Origin: an uncultured Bacillus sp.
GTDB lineage: Bacteria; Bacillota; Bacilli; Bacillales_B; DSM-18226
Assembly: GCF_946478885.1 (NCBI RefSeq)
Contig: NZ_CAMLDX010000025.1
Location: 1 to 38,801 of the forward strand
Direction of reading: 5' to 3'
DNA length: 38,801 nt
Positions 17,758-27,943 of this stretch are shown here, in pieces. The notes beneath the pieces were generated by a model, which was not told the origin of the DNA, did not search any database, and saw only the letters and a list, made by a program, of their open reading frames with translations. A program made the translations under genes and the position numbers. How positions within the stretch are numbered: position 1 is the first letter of the stretch; each line of letters opens with the position of its first letter.

Positions 17758-18342
17758 TTATTGCATAAAACTCTCTAAAACTTCCCAGGCTTGTTCTTTC
17801 CCATAGCCTGTTTCTGATGAAAACAGTACGATAGGATCAGCCGGATCAAGCTCCAATGTTTCTTTTGTTATTTTAATATGTTTCTGCCATTTTGATTTTG
17901 GCACTTTATCTGCTTTCGTATTGATAATAATACACGGGAGATCGTGATGTTTTAAAAATTGATACATGAGACAATCATCCTTTGATGGAGGATGACGCAA
18001 ATCCACAATTAATATAACTGCTCGAAGCTGCTCTCTCTTCGTTAAATACGTTTCGATCATTTTCCCCCATGCTGCCCGCTCTGTTTTTGAAACACGTGCA
18101 TACCCATAGCCGGGAACATCAACAAAATGAAAGGCTTCATTTATCAAATAAAAATTTAATGTTTGTGTTTTCCCAGGTTTTGAAGAAGTTCTGGCTAAAT
18201 TCTTCCGATTCAGCAACTTATTAATAAATGAAGATTTCCCTACATTTGAGCGGCCGGCTAAAGCAAATTCCGGTAAATCCTGTGTTGGATATTGTTCAGG
18301 CTTTACCGCGCTTATCACGATCTCGGCACTTGATATTTTCAT
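17758..18342 (-). CDS. engB: Ribosome biogenesis GTPase EngB (YsxC)
   Basis: Essential TrmE-Era-EngA-like GTPase that acts in assembly of the 50S ribosomal subunit. In 194 residues it has all G motifs: G1 GRSNVGKSS (30-38), G2 within [14 protein letters not shown]3 DVPGYGYA, G4 [11 protein letters not shown] and G5 [11 protein letters not shown]. The gene overlaps the lonA stop by 4 bases (ATGA), so it is translationally coupled to lonA, the arrangement of B. subtilis. Confidence 0.97.
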   Translation of the reverse strand: MKISSAEIVISAVKPEQYPTQDLPEFALAGRSNVGKSSFINKLLNRKNLARTSSKPGKTQTLNFYLINEAFHFVDVPGYGYARVSKTERAAWGKMIETYLTKREQLRAVILIVDLRHPPSKDDCLMYQFLKHHDLPCIIINTKADKVPKSKWQKHIKITKETLELDPADPIVLFSSETGYGKEQAWEVLESFMQ

Positions 18343-20666
18343 TCCTGTCCCTCACTTTTTAATGCATGCAGCAGTACTTCATCCACGTGGGAAACAAGAA
18401 CAAATTCTAACTCTTCCCTTACGCTTTCCGGAATATCATCCAGATCTTTTTCATTATCTTTAGGACAAATAATTTTCGTCAGTCCTGCACGATGCGCCCC
18501 TAGTGTTTTTTCCTTTAATCCGCCAATCGGCAGTACACGCCCGCGAAGAGTAATTTCCCCGGTCATGCCAACTTCTTTGCGAATGGGTTTGCCTGTTAAC
18601 GCAGAAACAAGCGCTGTTGCCATTGTAATCCCGGCAGATGGACCGTCTTTTGGAACCGCACCTTCTGGTACATGGATATGGATATCATTTTTCTCATGAA
18701 ATTCAGGATCAATGCCAAGCACCTCGGTCTTCGAACGAACGTAGCTGAAAGCTGCCTGAGCAGACTCTTTCATGACATCTCCCAATTTCCCCGTTAAGAC
18801 CAGCTTTCCTTTTCCGGGAGCCAGGGACACTTCTATTTGTAGTGTATCACCGCCAACTGCAGTATAAGCAAGTCCGGTTGCAACCCCTACTTGATCTTCA
18901 AGTTCAGCCTGTCCATAATGAAAGATCGTTTTGCCAAGAAACTCTTCTACATTTTTTTGCGATAATACGACCCGTTTTTTTTCACCGGATACAATGATCT
19001 TGGCCGTTTTTCTGCAGATAGAAGCTAACTGACGTTCAAGACTTCGCACACCTGCTTCACGCGTATAATATCGTACGATTTTTTGTATAGCCTCTTCACG
19101 CACCTGGAGCTGAGTTTTGGAAAGTCCGTGCTCTTTCAACTGCTTTGGCAGCAAATGATCCTTGGCAATGTGAATTTTCTCCAGCTCTGTATAACCGGCA
19201 ATGCTGATAATTTCCATTCGATCCCGCAGCGGCCCCGGAATGGTAGCTAAATCATTCGCTGTCGCAATAAACATAACCTTTGAAAGATCATATGTTTCTT
19301 CAATAAAATGATCGCTAAAATTATGATTTTGCTCCGGATCCAGTACTTCAAGCATAGCCGAAGAAGGATCGCCCCTGAAATCATTGGACATTTTATCAAT
19401 TTCATCAAGCAGGAAGACCGGATTAATAGTTCCAGCCTTTTTCATTCCTTGAATAATCCGTCCAGGCATCGCGCCGACATAGGTTCTCCGATGACCGCGA
19501 ATTTCTGATTCATCACGGACACCACCAAGGGAAACTCGGACGAAATTCCGGTTTAATGAAGTGGCAATGGAACGGGCCAAACTTGTCTTCCCCACTCCAG
19601 GAGGCCCAACAAGACATAGAATCGGTCCCTTCAATGAATTTGTCAGCTTCTGCACCGCCAAATATTCAAGAACACGCTCCTTCACTTTTTCCAGTCCATA
19701 GTGATCCTTATTTAGGATTCTTTCGGCCTTCGCAATATCAATATCATCCTTTGTTGCTTTAGACCAAGGAAGGGCGAGCAGCCAATCAATGTAATTACGG
19801 ATAACTGCACTTTCAGCCGAACTTGAAGGCACCTTTTCATAACGATCTAATTCCTTTAAGGCAACAAGCATCACATGTTCCGGCATTCCTGCTTTTTCAA
19901 TTTTCTCAGTTAACTCGGCAATTTCTCCCGTTTTTCCTTCTTTATCGCCGAGTTCCTTCTGGATAGCCTTCATCTGCTCTCGAAGATAGTATTCCTTTTG
20001 CGTACGTTCCATTGATTTTTTTACGCGCTGGCCGATTTTCTTTTCCAGATTTAATACTTCTTTTTCATTATGAATAATTTCAATAACCCGGTTCATCCGT
20101 TCCTTTATATTTATGAGTTCTAATATTTCCTGCTTTTCATTTAACTTTAACGGTAAATGTGAGGAAATGATATCAGCCATTCTGCCGGGCTCTTCGATAT
20201 CACTGACAGACGAATAAGTTTCAGCGGAGATTTTTTTAGATATTTTTATGTATTGTTCGAAGTATTCGAGCATCGTCCGCATCAATGCTTGATCTTCAGT
20301 ATCCCTATCTATCCGGTCTTTAAAGGTCTTAAGCTTAACCGAGTAATAATCAGGATTCTCCATAAACTCTATGATTTCAGCACGCACCAAACCCTCTATC
20401 AATACTCTGATCGTGCCATTCGGAAGCTTTAACATTTGCTTTACCTTTGTTAAAGTCCCCACGTTGTATAAATCATCTTCAACCGGCTCATCAATTGATA
20501 TATTCTTTTGTGTTGTTAAGAATATTAAATGATCATCAACCATTGCTTTTTCAAGGGCCTGTACTGATTTATCACGGCCTACATCCAGATGGAGCACCAT
20601 AGTTGGATAAACTAGCAAACCCCGGAGTGGAAGCAGTGGGACGATAAATTCTTCTTGGTTGTCCAT
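18339..20666 (-). CDS. lonA: ATP-dependent protease LonA
   Basis: Cytoplasmic AAA+ serine protease that degrades damaged and regulatory proteins. The 775 residues comprise an N-terminal substrate-binding domain (1-200), a coiled-coil region (200-300) and the AAA+ module. The AAA+ module has Walker [12 protein letters not shown] at about 355 and Walker [12 protein letters not shown]. The C-terminal Lon protease domain has catalytic Ser in [12 protein letters not shown] (about 678) and Lys in [14 protein letters not shown] (about 720). The ATG follows GGAGG. It is the first gene of lonA-engB. Confidence 0.98.
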   Translation of the reverse strand: MDNQEEFIVPLLPLRGLLVYPTMVLHLDVGRDKSVQALEKAMVDDHLIFLTTQKNISIDEPVEDDLYNVGTLTKVKQMLKLPNGTIRVLIEGLVRAEIIEFMENPDYYSVKLKTFKDRIDRDTEDQALMRTMLEYFEQYIKISKKISAETYSSVSDIEEPGRMADIISSHLPLKLNEKQEILELINIKERMNRVIEIIHNEKEVLNLEKKIGQRVKKSMERTQKEYYLREQMKAIQKELGDKEGKTGEIAELTEKIEKAGMPEHVMLVALKELDRYEKVPSSSAESAVIRNYIDWLLALPWSKATKDDIDIAKAERILNKDHYGLEKVKERVLEYLAVQKLTNSLKGPILCLVGPPGVGKTSLARSIATSLNRNFVRVSLGGVRDESEIRGHRRTYVGAMPGRIIQGMKKAGTINPVFLLDEIDKMSNDFRGDPSSAMLEVLDPEQNHNFSDHFIEETYDLSKVMFIATANDLATIPGPLRDRMEIISIAGYTELEKIHIAKDHLLPKQLKEHGLSKTQLQVREEAIQKIVRYYTREAGVRSLERQLASICRKTAKIIVSGEKKRVVLSQKNVEEFLGKTIFHYGQAELEDQVGVATGLAYTAVGGDTLQIEVSLAPGKGKLVLTGKLGDVMKESAQAAFSYVRSKTEVLGIDPEFHEKNDIHIHVPEGAVPKDGPSAGITMATALVSALTGKPIRKEVGMTGEITLRGRVLPIGGLKEKTLGAHRAGLTKIICPKDNEKDLDDIPESVREELEFVLVSHVDEVLLHALKSEGQE

Positions 20667-20721
20667 CGCTGTATACCTCCAAAGTATATTTATTCCTCAC
20701 CTGTTAATAATTTCTATCATC

Positions 20722-20750
20722 ATTCTATCGTAATAATAATCCAGTGTCTA
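20722..20750 (-). promoter_or_regulatory. Candidate sigma-A promoter of lonA
   Basis: TAGACA (20745-20750) and TAGAAT (20722-20727), spaced 17 bases on the minus strand, about 56 bases before the lonA start. The remainder of the 258-base gap to lonB shows no gene. Confidence 0.45.
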
Positions 20751-20924
20751 TTCAGGCGAAACATCAGAATATCAATAAATAACAGCAGCAGAGGGTAAAA
20801 GATACTGCATCTATATCAGCCTCTATTTCCTCAGCTTATTCAATAGGAAAGCTCCGGTTGCGGCAGCAATATGAACCGAAGCTTAACGATTATGTCTCCT
20901 TGTTTTCAAACAGATGCCTCTTAC

Positions 20925-22592
20925 TTAAATGCTTTCTTTTTTACCCATATCAATGGGAACTGTAAATGCTTTATTAGAAGAATAATCCTTTATTAGTGCA
21001 AGCTGAAATACTTCATTTAAGTGGCTGACAGGTAGAATATCCAGCCCCTTGATTTCCTGTAAAATGGACTGCATATTTTCTTTCGGAATAATTACCTTTT
21101 TGACACCTGCCTTTTGGGCAGCCTTCACCTTTGGATAGACTCCTCCTATTGGCTTCACATTTCCATGAATACTAATTTCTCCTGTCATGGCAATAGTATG
21201 ATCGATTGGCAGCTTGTAAATAGCGGAATAGATTCCCGTTGCCATTGCAATCCCGGCAGATGGACCGTCAATTGGAACACCTCCGGGGAAATTAACATGA
21301 ATATCGTATTCATCTGCCGGAACGCCCATTGTCCGTAAAACTGTAATCACATTTTCAATAGAACCCTTTGCCATGCTTTTACGGCGGATAGATTTACTTC
21401 GGTCTCCGATGCTTTCTTCCTCTACAATTCCGGTGATATTTATGGATCCTTTAATCTTCGCGGGAATGACGGTCACTTCGATTTCCAGCAATGCTCCTGT
21501 ATTCGGACCATGGACTGCAAGACCGTTTACCAGACCGACGGTTGACTCCGAATTGATCTTCCGCTCGATTCTCGGACTTAACTGACTGGAATGAACCACC
21601 CATTGAATGTCCTCTTCCTTTATGTAATCACGATCTTCTGTTATGGCCAGTCCCGCTGAAAGTTGAATCATATTCACAGCCTCCCGCCCATTTCGAGCAT
21701 AGGATGATAAAATATCAAGCCCCTTCTCACTAATATGTAAATTCACTTTATTTGCGGCCTTTTTCCCGACAACAGCAATTTCTTCCTGTGTTAATTCCCG
21801 GAAAAACACCTCCATACAACGGGAACGAATAGCCGACGGCAACTCACTCGGTGTTCTGGTCGTTGCACCAATGAGACGGAAATCGGCAGGAAGGCCATTT
21901 TTAAAAATATCATGAATATGATTTGGAATTTGCGTATTTTCTTCATTATAATAAGCACTTTCCAAAATAACCTTTCGATCTTCCAGTACTTTTAAGAGTT
22001 TATTCATTTGAATAGGATGAAGCTCACCAATTTCATCAATAAATAATACTCCTCCATGTGCATTCGTTACAGCCCCTTGTTTAGGCTGCGGAATGCCTGC
22101 CTGTCCCATCGCACCTGCTCCCTGGTAAATCGGATCATGAACAGAGCCGATTAACGGATCGGCAATCCCTCTTTCATCAAATCTAGCTGTTGTCGCATCA
22201 AGCTCAACAAATACAGAGGATTTTTGAAATGGGGATTTGGAATTTTTCTTTGCTTCCTCTAATACAAGCCTAGCAGCTGCTGTTTTTCCAACTCCGGGAG
22301 GGCCATAGATGATCACGTGCTGCGGATTTGGACCACAAAGAGCAGCGTGCAGGGCTTTAATCCCATCTCCCTGTCCAACAATGTCTTGAAAGCTGGCAGG
22401 TCGGACCTTTTCAGCTAACGGTTCCGTTAGAGAAATATCTCTCATCTTTTTTAATTGATCCATCTCTTTTTTTGATTCCCGGTCAATTGAAATCTTTTGT
22501 ATCCGCTGGCTCTTTAATAAATTCCAAAAATATAATCCAATCACAATACCGAAGAATAATTGTATTAATAGAGCAATCCCTGTCCAACTCAT
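20925..22592 (-). CDS. lonB: Membrane-anchored Lon-type protease LonB
   Basis: Second Lon protease, forespore-expressed in B. subtilis, where it is sigma-F dependent. The 555 residues begin with a membrane helix (about 5-24) rather than the large N-terminal domain of LonA. Walker A GPPGVGKT is at 97-104 and Walker B GGVLFIDEIGEL follows. The C-terminal protease domain has Ser in PIDGPSAGIAMATG and Lys in GGVYPKVKAAQKAG. It lies between clpX and lonA in the same direction, and a sigma-F-like promoter is directly upstream. Confidence 0.95.
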   Translation of the reverse strand: MSWTGIALLIQLFFGIVIGLYFWNLLKSQRIQKISIDRESKKEMDQLKKMRDISLTEPLAEKVRPASFQDIVGQGDGIKALHAALCGPNPQHVIIYGPPGVGKTAAARLVLEEAKKNSKSPFQKSSVFVELDATTARFDERGIADPLIGSVHDPIYQGAGAMGQAGIPQPKQGAVTNAHGGVLFIDEIGELHPIQMNKLLKVLEDRKVILESAYYNEENTQIPNHIHDIFKNGLPADFRLIGATTRTPSELPSAIRSRCMEVFFRELTQEEIAVVGKKAANKVNLHISEKGLDILSSYARNGREAVNMIQLSAGLAITEDRDYIKEEDIQWVVHSSQLSPRIERKINSESTVGLVNGLAVHGPNTGALLEIEVTVIPAKIKGSINITGIVEEESIGDRSKSIRRKSMAKGSIENVITVLRTMGVPADEYDIHVNFPGGVPIDGPSAGIAMATGIYSAIYKLPIDHTIAMTGEISIHGNVKPIGGVYPKVKAAQKAGVKKVIIPKENMQSILQEIKGLDILPVSHLNEVFQLALIKDYSSNKAFTVPIDMGKKESI

Positions 22593-22629
22593 TGTATTCC
22601 CTCCTGCAAAATAGCTTAAGTTTATTTGC

Positions 22630-22659
22630 TAGTATTTCCTTGAGCAGTTAGGAATAAAC
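22630..22659 (-). promoter_or_regulatory. Candidate sigma-F promoter of lonB
   Basis: On the minus strand GTTTA (22655-22659) is 15 bases upstream of GGAAATACTA (22630-22639), matching the forespore sigma-F pattern GYWTA-N15-GGnnAnAnTR. It lies about 38 bases before the lonB start. Agrees with known sigma-F control of lonB in B. subtilis. Confidence 0.55.
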
Positions 22660-22729
22660 AAGAATTTACGAAATGCGGAGCTCCTCCGGAAATCGCTGAT
22701 ACAGCTAGTTTTGCCTATTAAAACGGAAG

Positions 22730-22841
22730 GATGGGCAGCCTTTTTCCGTACCGTATGAATGGGAAAAGGCCGGTTCAATGTTTTCGGGCATATCCCTGTC
22801 ATTTCATTGTATGACAGGGGCGCCTCTTTGAACCAGCCATC
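22730..22841. repeat. Three-way-junction palindromic element between clpX and lonB
   Basis: Nested inverted repeats: an outer stem GATGG / CCATC (22730-22734 with 22837-22841), and a hairpin GCCTTTTTCC / GGGAAAAGGC (22738-22770). A second hairpin GGTTCAA / TTGAACC encloses CCCTGTCAT / ATGACAGGG (22772-22834). Together they can form a cloverleaf-like fold. No U-run follows either hairpin in the clpX direction, so it is not a plain terminator. Unrecognised; it could be a mobile palindromic unit. Confidence 0.5.
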
Positions 22842-22877
22842 ATTTTTTGACGCACGCAAAAGAAGATGAATTAGTAT

Positions 22878-24143
22878 TTAAGCAGATGTTTTTCTCTTTG
22901 CTTCTTCAATCGTTCCATCTGCAAGGAGAAGCTTAGGAGCATTAATCCCTAAGACCGTATCCTTTGTAATAATGCATTTTGTAATATCATCTCTTGATGG
23001 AAGATCATACATCACATCTAACATAATGCCTTCAATAATAGAACGCAGTCCGCGGGCACCTGTTTTTCTTTCGATTGCTTTCTTGGCGATTTCACGCAAT
23101 GCCTCTTCTTCAAACTCAAGTTCAACATCATCAAGCTCAAGCATTTTGCGATATTGCTTAGCTAAAGCATTCTTAGGTTTGGTTAAGATCTCAACTAAAG
23201 CGTCCTCATCTAATTGGGACAAGCTCGCAATAATAGGCAGACGTCCGATAAACTCAGGAATTAATCCAAAACGCAGTAAGTCCTCAGGCAAAACCTTTGA
23301 TAAAAGCTCTTTATCCTCTACTTCTTGTTCCTTTATATCGGAACCAAACCCGATTACCTTCTGTCCTAAACGACGTTTAATAATCGTTTCGATTCCATCA
23401 AATGCACCGCCACAGATAAATAGTATGTTCGTCGTGTCAATTTGAATAAATTCCTGATGAGGATGCTTTCTTCCTCCTTGCGGGGGAACACTTGCGACAG
23501 TACCTTCTAAAATTTTCAGTAAGGCTTGCTGTACACCTTCGCCTGAAACATCCCGAGTAATAGATGGATTTTCAGATTTGCGAGCAATTTTATCAATTTC
23601 ATCGATATAAATAATTCCCTTTTCAGCCTTTTCCACATCATAATCGGCAGCTTGAATCAGCTTTAACAGGATATTTTCAACATCCTCCCCGACATAGCCA
23701 GCTTCTGTTAAGGAAGTGGCATCCGCAATCGCAAATGGGACATTTAAAATTCGCGCTAATGTCTGAGCAAGCAGTGTTTTACCGCTTCCTGTAGGTCCTA
23801 TCATGGCAATATTACTTTTTGACAGCTCTACCTCATCAATCTTGCTATTGGAATTAATTCGCTTGTAATGATTATATACTGCAACAGATAGTGACTTCTT
23901 AGCACGGTCTTGTCCAATAACATAATCATCCAGGATTTCCCTGATTTCAGCCGGTTTCGGTACATCTTTAAATTCGATTTCTTCCTCAGTACCAAGTTCT
24001 TCTTCCACTATTTCAGTACATAACTCGATACATTCATCACAAATGTATACACCGGGTCCTGCAACTAGTTTCCGCACTTGGTCCTGCGTTTTTCCGCAGA
24101 AAGAGCACTTTAATTGCCCTTTTTCATCATTAAACTTGAACAT
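22878..24143 (-). CDS. clpX: ATP-dependent Clp protease ATP-binding subunit ClpX
   Basis: AAA+ unfoldase that feeds substrates to ClpP. The 421 residues contain the N-terminal C4 zinc-binding domain (Cys13, Cys16, Cys35, Cys38), Walker A GPTGSGKT (116-123), the GYVG pore loop and Walker [11 protein letters not shown]. The ClpP-docking IGF loop is visible in KVIGFGSD, and the sensor region ends with [10 protein letters not shown]. The ATG follows AAGGGGTGAAG. No clpP is in the window, as usual in Bacillus. It is followed by the palindromic element and lonB. Confidence 0.98.
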   Translation of the reverse strand: MFKFNDEKGQLKCSFCGKTQDQVRKLVAGPGVYICDECIELCTEIVEEELGTEEEIEFKDVPKPAEIREILDDYVIGQDRAKKSLSVAVYNHYKRINSNSKIDEVELSKSNIAMIGPTGSGKTLLAQTLARILNVPFAIADATSLTEAGYVGEDVENILLKLIQAADYDVEKAEKGIIYIDEIDKIARKSENPSITRDVSGEGVQQALLKILEGTVASVPPQGGRKHPHQEFIQIDTTNILFICGGAFDGIETIIKRRLGQKVIGFGSDIKEQEVEDKELLSKVLPEDLLRFGLIPEFIGRLPIIASLSQLDEDALVEILTKPKNALAKQYRKMLELDDVELEFEEEALREIAKKAIERKTGARGLRSIIEGIMLDVMYDLPSRDDITKCIITKDTVLGINAPKLLLADGTIEEAKRKTSA

Positions 24144-24309
24144 AACTTCACCCCTTGAAATACTTTGTCTAATCTATTACAAATGCGGATCACAAACAGT
24201 ATAAGGTGGATGCTAAAACTATGTATTGAATATAACACATATTACGAATGGACAGGAAATAATACAGCTTGAGAAACAACATTCTGCTATTTATTTATAG
24301 CTACAACAG

Positions 24310-24522
24310 CTAAACAAACGATGATATGCACTTTTCATAACATATCATACTTTTGAATGTTTGAAACCCTTCTCTGCAAACCAATGTCCGACCCTGTTTG
24401 GTGATCCCTGGCTCATATGTATTACCATCAGCATAAGCTGTACTGATATTGACTTTTTTATGTATGATATATAGATGTTTTCCTGTACATTCTATATGAA
24501 CATCAGAAACAGTTGAAGGGTT
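24310..24522 (-). pseudogene. Orphan 70-codon frame without start, between tig and clpX
   Basis: A minus-strand frame open for 70 codons after a TGA, reading protein-like text such as DVHIECTGKHLYIIHKK and YEPGITKQGRTLVCREG and ending CISSFV. It has four cysteines and no usable start codon. An ATG with the downstream reading MKPFN lies just upstream in another frame, so one small indel near the 5' end could have broken it. I do not recognise the family. The rest of the 24144-24554 gap holds no other gene that I can see. Confidence 0.3.
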
Positions 24523-24554
24523 TCATCTATTATATGTGATTTTACCACTAAATA

Positions 24555-24587
24555 AAACAAGGCACGAGAAATTCGCGCCTTGTTTTT
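24555..24587 (-). terminator. Terminator of tig
   Basis: ACAAGGC...GCCTTGT stem with internal GA/TC pairs; on the minus strand it ends in TTTTATTT. It lies about 50 bases past the tig stop. Confidence 0.85.
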
Positions 24588-24635
24588 TAAAAAATTTTTT
24601 ACATTACATCCGCGCAAAGCAGATCTTTAGAGATA

Positions 24636-25931
24636 TTAGTCTTGTTTTTCAACTGTTTTACTGTTTTCAACAAGGAAATCGATTGCTTTCTTGATTTGAA
24701 GGTCAGCAGTTACACCCTCAAGATTTCCTAATGCAGTCTTAATATTTTCAACTGTCATGTTGTACATGTCAGCCATTTTTTGTAATTCTGCATTTAATTC
24801 TTCTTCTGTTACTTTTAGGTTTTCAGCCTTCGCAACTGCTTCGAGGGTTAAGCTTCCGCACACGCGTTGTTCTGCTTCTTCCTTCATTTCATCACGAAGT
24901 GCAGCTTTATCTTTTCCTGAGAATTGGAAGAATAAATCAAGATTCATTCCTTGCATTTGCAGACGTTGCTCGAATTCTTGCAGCATACGATCTACTTCAT
25001 TCTCAATCATTACAGCAGGAATATCGATTTCTGCATTTTCAACTGCTTTTTCAACCACTGTATCCTGAATATGGTGTTCTTCCTGATGTTTTTTGTCATG
25101 CTCTAAACGAGATTTGATTTTCTCTTTTAATGCATCCACAGTTTCCACATCATCATCAACGTCTTTGGCGAACTCATCGTCAAGCTCAGGGAGCTCTTTC
25201 GCTTTAATTTCGTGAACAGTTACCTTAAATACAGCAGGTTTTCCTGCTAATTCGGCAGCATGATATTCTTCAGGAAATGTTACTTCAACATCCTTAGCTT
25301 CGCCTGCAGCCAAGCCAATTAATTGTTCTTCAAATCCAGGAATGAATTGGCCTGAACCAAGCTCTAAGGAATAGCTTTCTGCTTTTCCGCCTTCAAAAGT
25401 TTCCCCATCAACAAATCCTTCGAAATCCATAACAACGGTATTGCCCATTTCAGCTTTTCCGTCTTCTTTCAAAACAAGCTCAGCTTGTTTTTCCTGCATG
25501 TTTTTCAGTTCTTGCTCAACATCTTCGTCAGTTACTGTTGTATCAAATGCTTCAACTTCAAGTTCTGTATATTGTCCAAGCTTTACTTCCGGCTTAACAG
25601 TTACTTTTGCAGTAAAGATAAATGACTTTCCTTTTTCAATTTGTTCAACGTCGATTTCAGGACGATCAACAGGTTCAATTCCTGCCTCAGCGATGGCATT
25701 CATATATGCATCTGGAAGCATAATATCAATGGCATCCTGATATAATGATTCAACGCCAAAGCGTTTTTCGAATAAATGACGAGGCATTTTTCCTTTACGG
25801 AAACCTGGTACGGTTACTTGTTTTACAACTTTTTGGAATGCAGAATCCAAGCTTTTGCCAACTGTTTCTGCACCAACTTCAACTGTAAGGACACCTTGAT
25901 TCCCTTCTAACTTTTCCCATTTAGCAGACAT
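24636..25931 (-). CDS. tig: Trigger factor (ribosome-bound chaperone and prolyl isomerase)
   Basis: Binds near the ribosome exit tunnel and helps nascent chains fold. The 431 residues start [19 protein letters not shown]. The ribosome-binding signature appears as [17 protein letters not shown] (about 44-60). The FKBP-type PPIase domain lies around 155-245 ([21 protein letters not shown] and [10 protein letters not shown]), followed by the helical C-terminal chaperone arms. I use the ATG at 25931; a TTG seven codons upstream is open, but it is part of the GGAGGG ribosome binding site. It lies upstream of clpX, as in B. subtilis. Confidence 0.97.
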   Translation of the reverse strand: MSAKWEKLEGNQGVLTVEVGAETVGKSLDSAFQKVVKQVTVPGFRKGKMPRHLFEKRFGVESLYQDAIDIMLPDAYMNAIAEAGIEPVDRPEIDVEQIEKGKSFIFTAKVTVKPEVKLGQYTELEVEAFDTTVTDEDVEQELKNMQEKQAELVLKEDGKAEMGNTVVMDFEGFVDGETFEGGKAESYSLELGSGQFIPGFEEQLIGLAAGEAKDVEVTFPEEYHAAELAGKPAVFKVTVHEIKAKELPELDDEFAKDVDDDVETVDALKEKIKSRLEHDKKHQEEHHIQDTVVEKAVENAEIDIPAVMIENEVDRMLQEFEQRLQMQGMNLDLFFQFSGKDKAALRDEMKEEAEQRVCGSLTLEAVAKAENLKVTEEELNAELQKMADMYNMTVENIKTALGNLEGVTADLQIKKAIDFLVENSKTVEKQD

Positions 25932-26048
25932 ACTATGTTTTCCCTCCAACAATCTATTTCATTTACATTCACTCATATTAATTTTGTGAATATGTTTTTG
26001 TAAATCATTTTCTTTTTTACACGAATCTGAGTAAAGTGCAACCACTAT

Positions 26049-26076
26049 ATTATATCATAGGTTCCCACTGTTTCAA
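26049..26076 (-). promoter_or_regulatory. Sigma-A promoter of tig
   Basis: TTGAAA (26071-26076) and TATAAT (26049-26054) with a 16-base spacer and TGA before the -10, on the minus strand. It begins 9 bases beyond the end of ysoA. The leader to the tig start is about 110 bases. Confidence 0.75.
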
Positions 26077-26084
26077 CAGCAAGC

Positions 26085-27137
26085 TTAAATAATCGGTGAA
26101 GAAATTTCTTCTATCATCCGTATAAACGCATCCGCCTGGGAAAATTCAGCCTCCGGTATATTATACCGCCTCATGATGTCATCCTTTTCCTGACTGTCTC
26201 CAAAGTATTCCAGTCCAAGTGCATGGTAAGCAGATGCCCAAGCCGAGAGTTCCGGTCCAGATAATGGAAATGGATAGACAAGAAAAAATTGCCTATGTAT
26301 CAGCATCTTAATGTTTTCAAATAGGGTCGGATCATTATTCTCCAACTGTGCCCCAATTAGTTCAATGATGCGCTTTAACTCAAGATGCTCGTTCACATCC
26401 GGCAACTGCTTTGGAATCACCGTCATCAAACGGCCGAATTTTCTGACCTCTACAGACTGCCCTACTTGATGCTCCTTTAGGACATTCATCAACAGTGTTT
26501 TAAAAAAGGAATCCGTAGCAGCAGATACACCTGCTTCTGACTTTTCTGACTGCAGATAAGCAATTATTTCTTTGAGGTGTGGCTGTATATTGATTCTGGA
26601 AAGTTTCGCTGCGAGCATGATCTGCTCCTGAGGGTCTGTATAATCCGACAGATGTAGACTCCCTTCGATTTCTTCCAAATCGGCCTGATCCTCTGTCTTC
26701 CTTTCATTCATCTGTTCCATCAGCTGCCTGCTGATATCCAACATCGAATAATAATGTTCCAGCCTTTCACCCGGAATCACGCTTTCCTCTAAAAGGCTTT
26801 CTATTGCAGTAACGATTTCAGTATAATGCTGGACCTGAAACAGTAACTTAATATAAAGATCCATTATATCAAAATATTGACCGATGCCCTCATGAAGCAT
26901 CATTTTAGCGATTTCCAGCGCCGCCTTATAATTTCCTGCCCCGTAATATGCCGTAACAAGACCGAAGTAACCCTCAACATTTGCGGCATCCAGGTGTATC
27001 GCCTCTTGAAAAAGCGAAACCGCTTCAAGGTACTGTTCACGTTCCAGGCAGTCCTGTCCTTTATCTATCAGTCTTTTTTCGAGTTTTGGCAAGCGAATGA
27101 CGTTGCCATCCTTTCCGCCATGTTTTGTTTTTTTCAT
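26085..27137 (-). CDS. ysoA: TPR-repeat protein YsoA
   Basis: A 350-residue soluble helical protein conserved at this place in Bacillus. The N-terminal part has tetratricopeptide repeats (about 20-100), seen in QDCLEREQYLEAVSLFQEAIHLDAANVEGYFGLVTAYYGAGNYKAALEIAK-type units. The rest is helical with no enzyme motif or membrane segment. I use the ATG at 27137 with AAGG upstream; a GTG three codons earlier is too close to the AAGG to use it. It is a monocistronic-looking gene between the leu operon terminator and tig. The molecular role is unknown. Confidence 0.85.
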   Translation of the reverse strand: MKKTKHGGKDGNVIRLPKLEKRLIDKGQDCLEREQYLEAVSLFQEAIHLDAANVEGYFGLVTAYYGAGNYKAALEIAKMMLHEGIGQYFDIMDLYIKLLFQVQHYTEIVTAIESLLEESVIPGERLEHYYSMLDISRQLMEQMNERKTEDQADLEEIEGSLHLSDYTDPQEQIMLAAKLSRINIQPHLKEIIAYLQSEKSEAGVSAATDSFFKTLLMNVLKEHQVGQSVEVRKFGRLMTVIPKQLPDVNEHLELKRIIELIGAQLENNDPTLFENIKMLIHRQFFLVYPFPLSGPELSAWASAYHALGLEYFGDSQEKDDIMRRYNIPEAEFSQADAFIRMIEEISSPII

Positions 27138-27170
27138 ATTAATCACGCCTTAAACAATCAGGATGAAATC

Positions 27171-27198
27171 AGTTTAGCATAAACATTTTCAAAAACAA
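27171..27198 (-). promoter_or_regulatory. Possible promoter of ysoA
   Basis: TTGTTT (27193-27198) and TAAACT (27171-27176), 16 bases apart on the minus strand, with TGC before the -10. Moderate match; about 34 bases before the start. Confidence 0.4.
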
Positions 27199-27241
27199 AA
27201 CAGCGATAATATGCCCACTTAACAGGTTTTATATTCATAAA

Positions 27242-27275
27242 CGCAAAAAAATCCACAAGAAGTGGATTTTTTTGC
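27242..27275. terminator. Terminator of the ilv-leu operon
   Basis: CGCAAAAAAATCCAC pairs with GTGGATTTTTTTGCG around a tiny loop; symmetrical T-runs on both strands. It lies about 58 bases past the leuD stop. Confidence 0.9.
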
Positions 27276-27332
27276 GCTTACCAGTCGCTCCTAAAAACCT
27301 ATCATTGATTCTCTTCTGCACTAAAGCAAAAA

Positions 27333-27932
27333 TTATTTTGCAGCTGCTACTTCAACACGTTGCTCATACTTTGAAATTTCTTCATCAAGCTGAAGGGTAA
27401 TTTCAATTTCATCCCATCCGTTAATCAGCATCTTTTTCCAATACACTGTTACAGCAAATGGAGCAGAAAATCCTTCTTGATCAGAGATCGTTTCATTTTC
27501 AAGGTCAACGGTCAATTCATATGGCTGATTTTTCGCTGACTTAAGGAGATAATCCACTTTTTCCTTTTCAAGTTTAATAGGAAGCATACCATTTTTTAAA
27601 CAGTTTTGATAGAAAATATCAGCAAATGAAGGGGCAATTACTACCCTAAATCCATAGTCCTGAAGGGCCCATGGCGCATGTTCACGTGAAGATCCACAGC
27701 CAAAGTTTTCATTGGCGATTAAAATCGAAGCACCTTGATTTTCCGGCTGGTTTAATTCAAAATCAGGGTTTAATGTCCCATCTTCATTAAAACGCCATCC
27801 GTAAAATACAAATTGTCCAAATCCGGTTTTCTCAATCCGTTTTAAAAACTGCTTTGGAATAATTTGATCTGTATCAACATTCACCCGATCAAGGGCAACT
27901 GCTTTTCCTGTTAAAGTTGTAAATCCGCTCAT
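27333..27932 (-). CDS. leuD: 3-isopropylmalate dehydratase small subunit
   Basis: Small (swivel) subunit of isopropylmalate isomerase, partner of LeuC, in leucine synthesis. The 199 residues include the signatures DQIIPKQFLKRI and NFGCGSSREHAPWAL, which close over the active site. The ATG follows GGGGGGAA. It lies 11 bases after leuC and is the last gene of the operon. Confidence 0.97.
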   Translation of the reverse strand: MSGFTTLTGKAVALDRVNVDTDQIIPKQFLKRIEKTGFGQFVFYGWRFNEDGTLNPDFELNQPENQGASILIANENFGCGSSREHAPWALQDYGFRVVIAPSFADIFYQNCLKNGMLPIKLEKEKVDYLLKSAKNQPYELTVDLENETISDQEGFSAPFAVTVYWKKMLINGWDEIEITLQLDEEISKYEQRVEVAAAK

Positions 27933-27943
27933 GGTATTCCCCC

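Noticed and set aside
18339..22592. Tandem lonA and lonB as a recent duplication
   Set aside because: The two proteins differ in domain layout (LonB has a membrane anchor and no LonA N-domain), and this pair is the normal Bacillus arrangement.
22629..22859. A 76-codon minus-strand frame between clpX and lonB
   Set aside because: It runs through the palindromic element and the lonB promoter, and has no good ribosome binding site.
22972..23445. A 157-codon plus-strand open frame opposite clpX
   Set aside because: Antisense shadow of a conserved gene; Ser-rich composition reflects the complement of ClpX codons.
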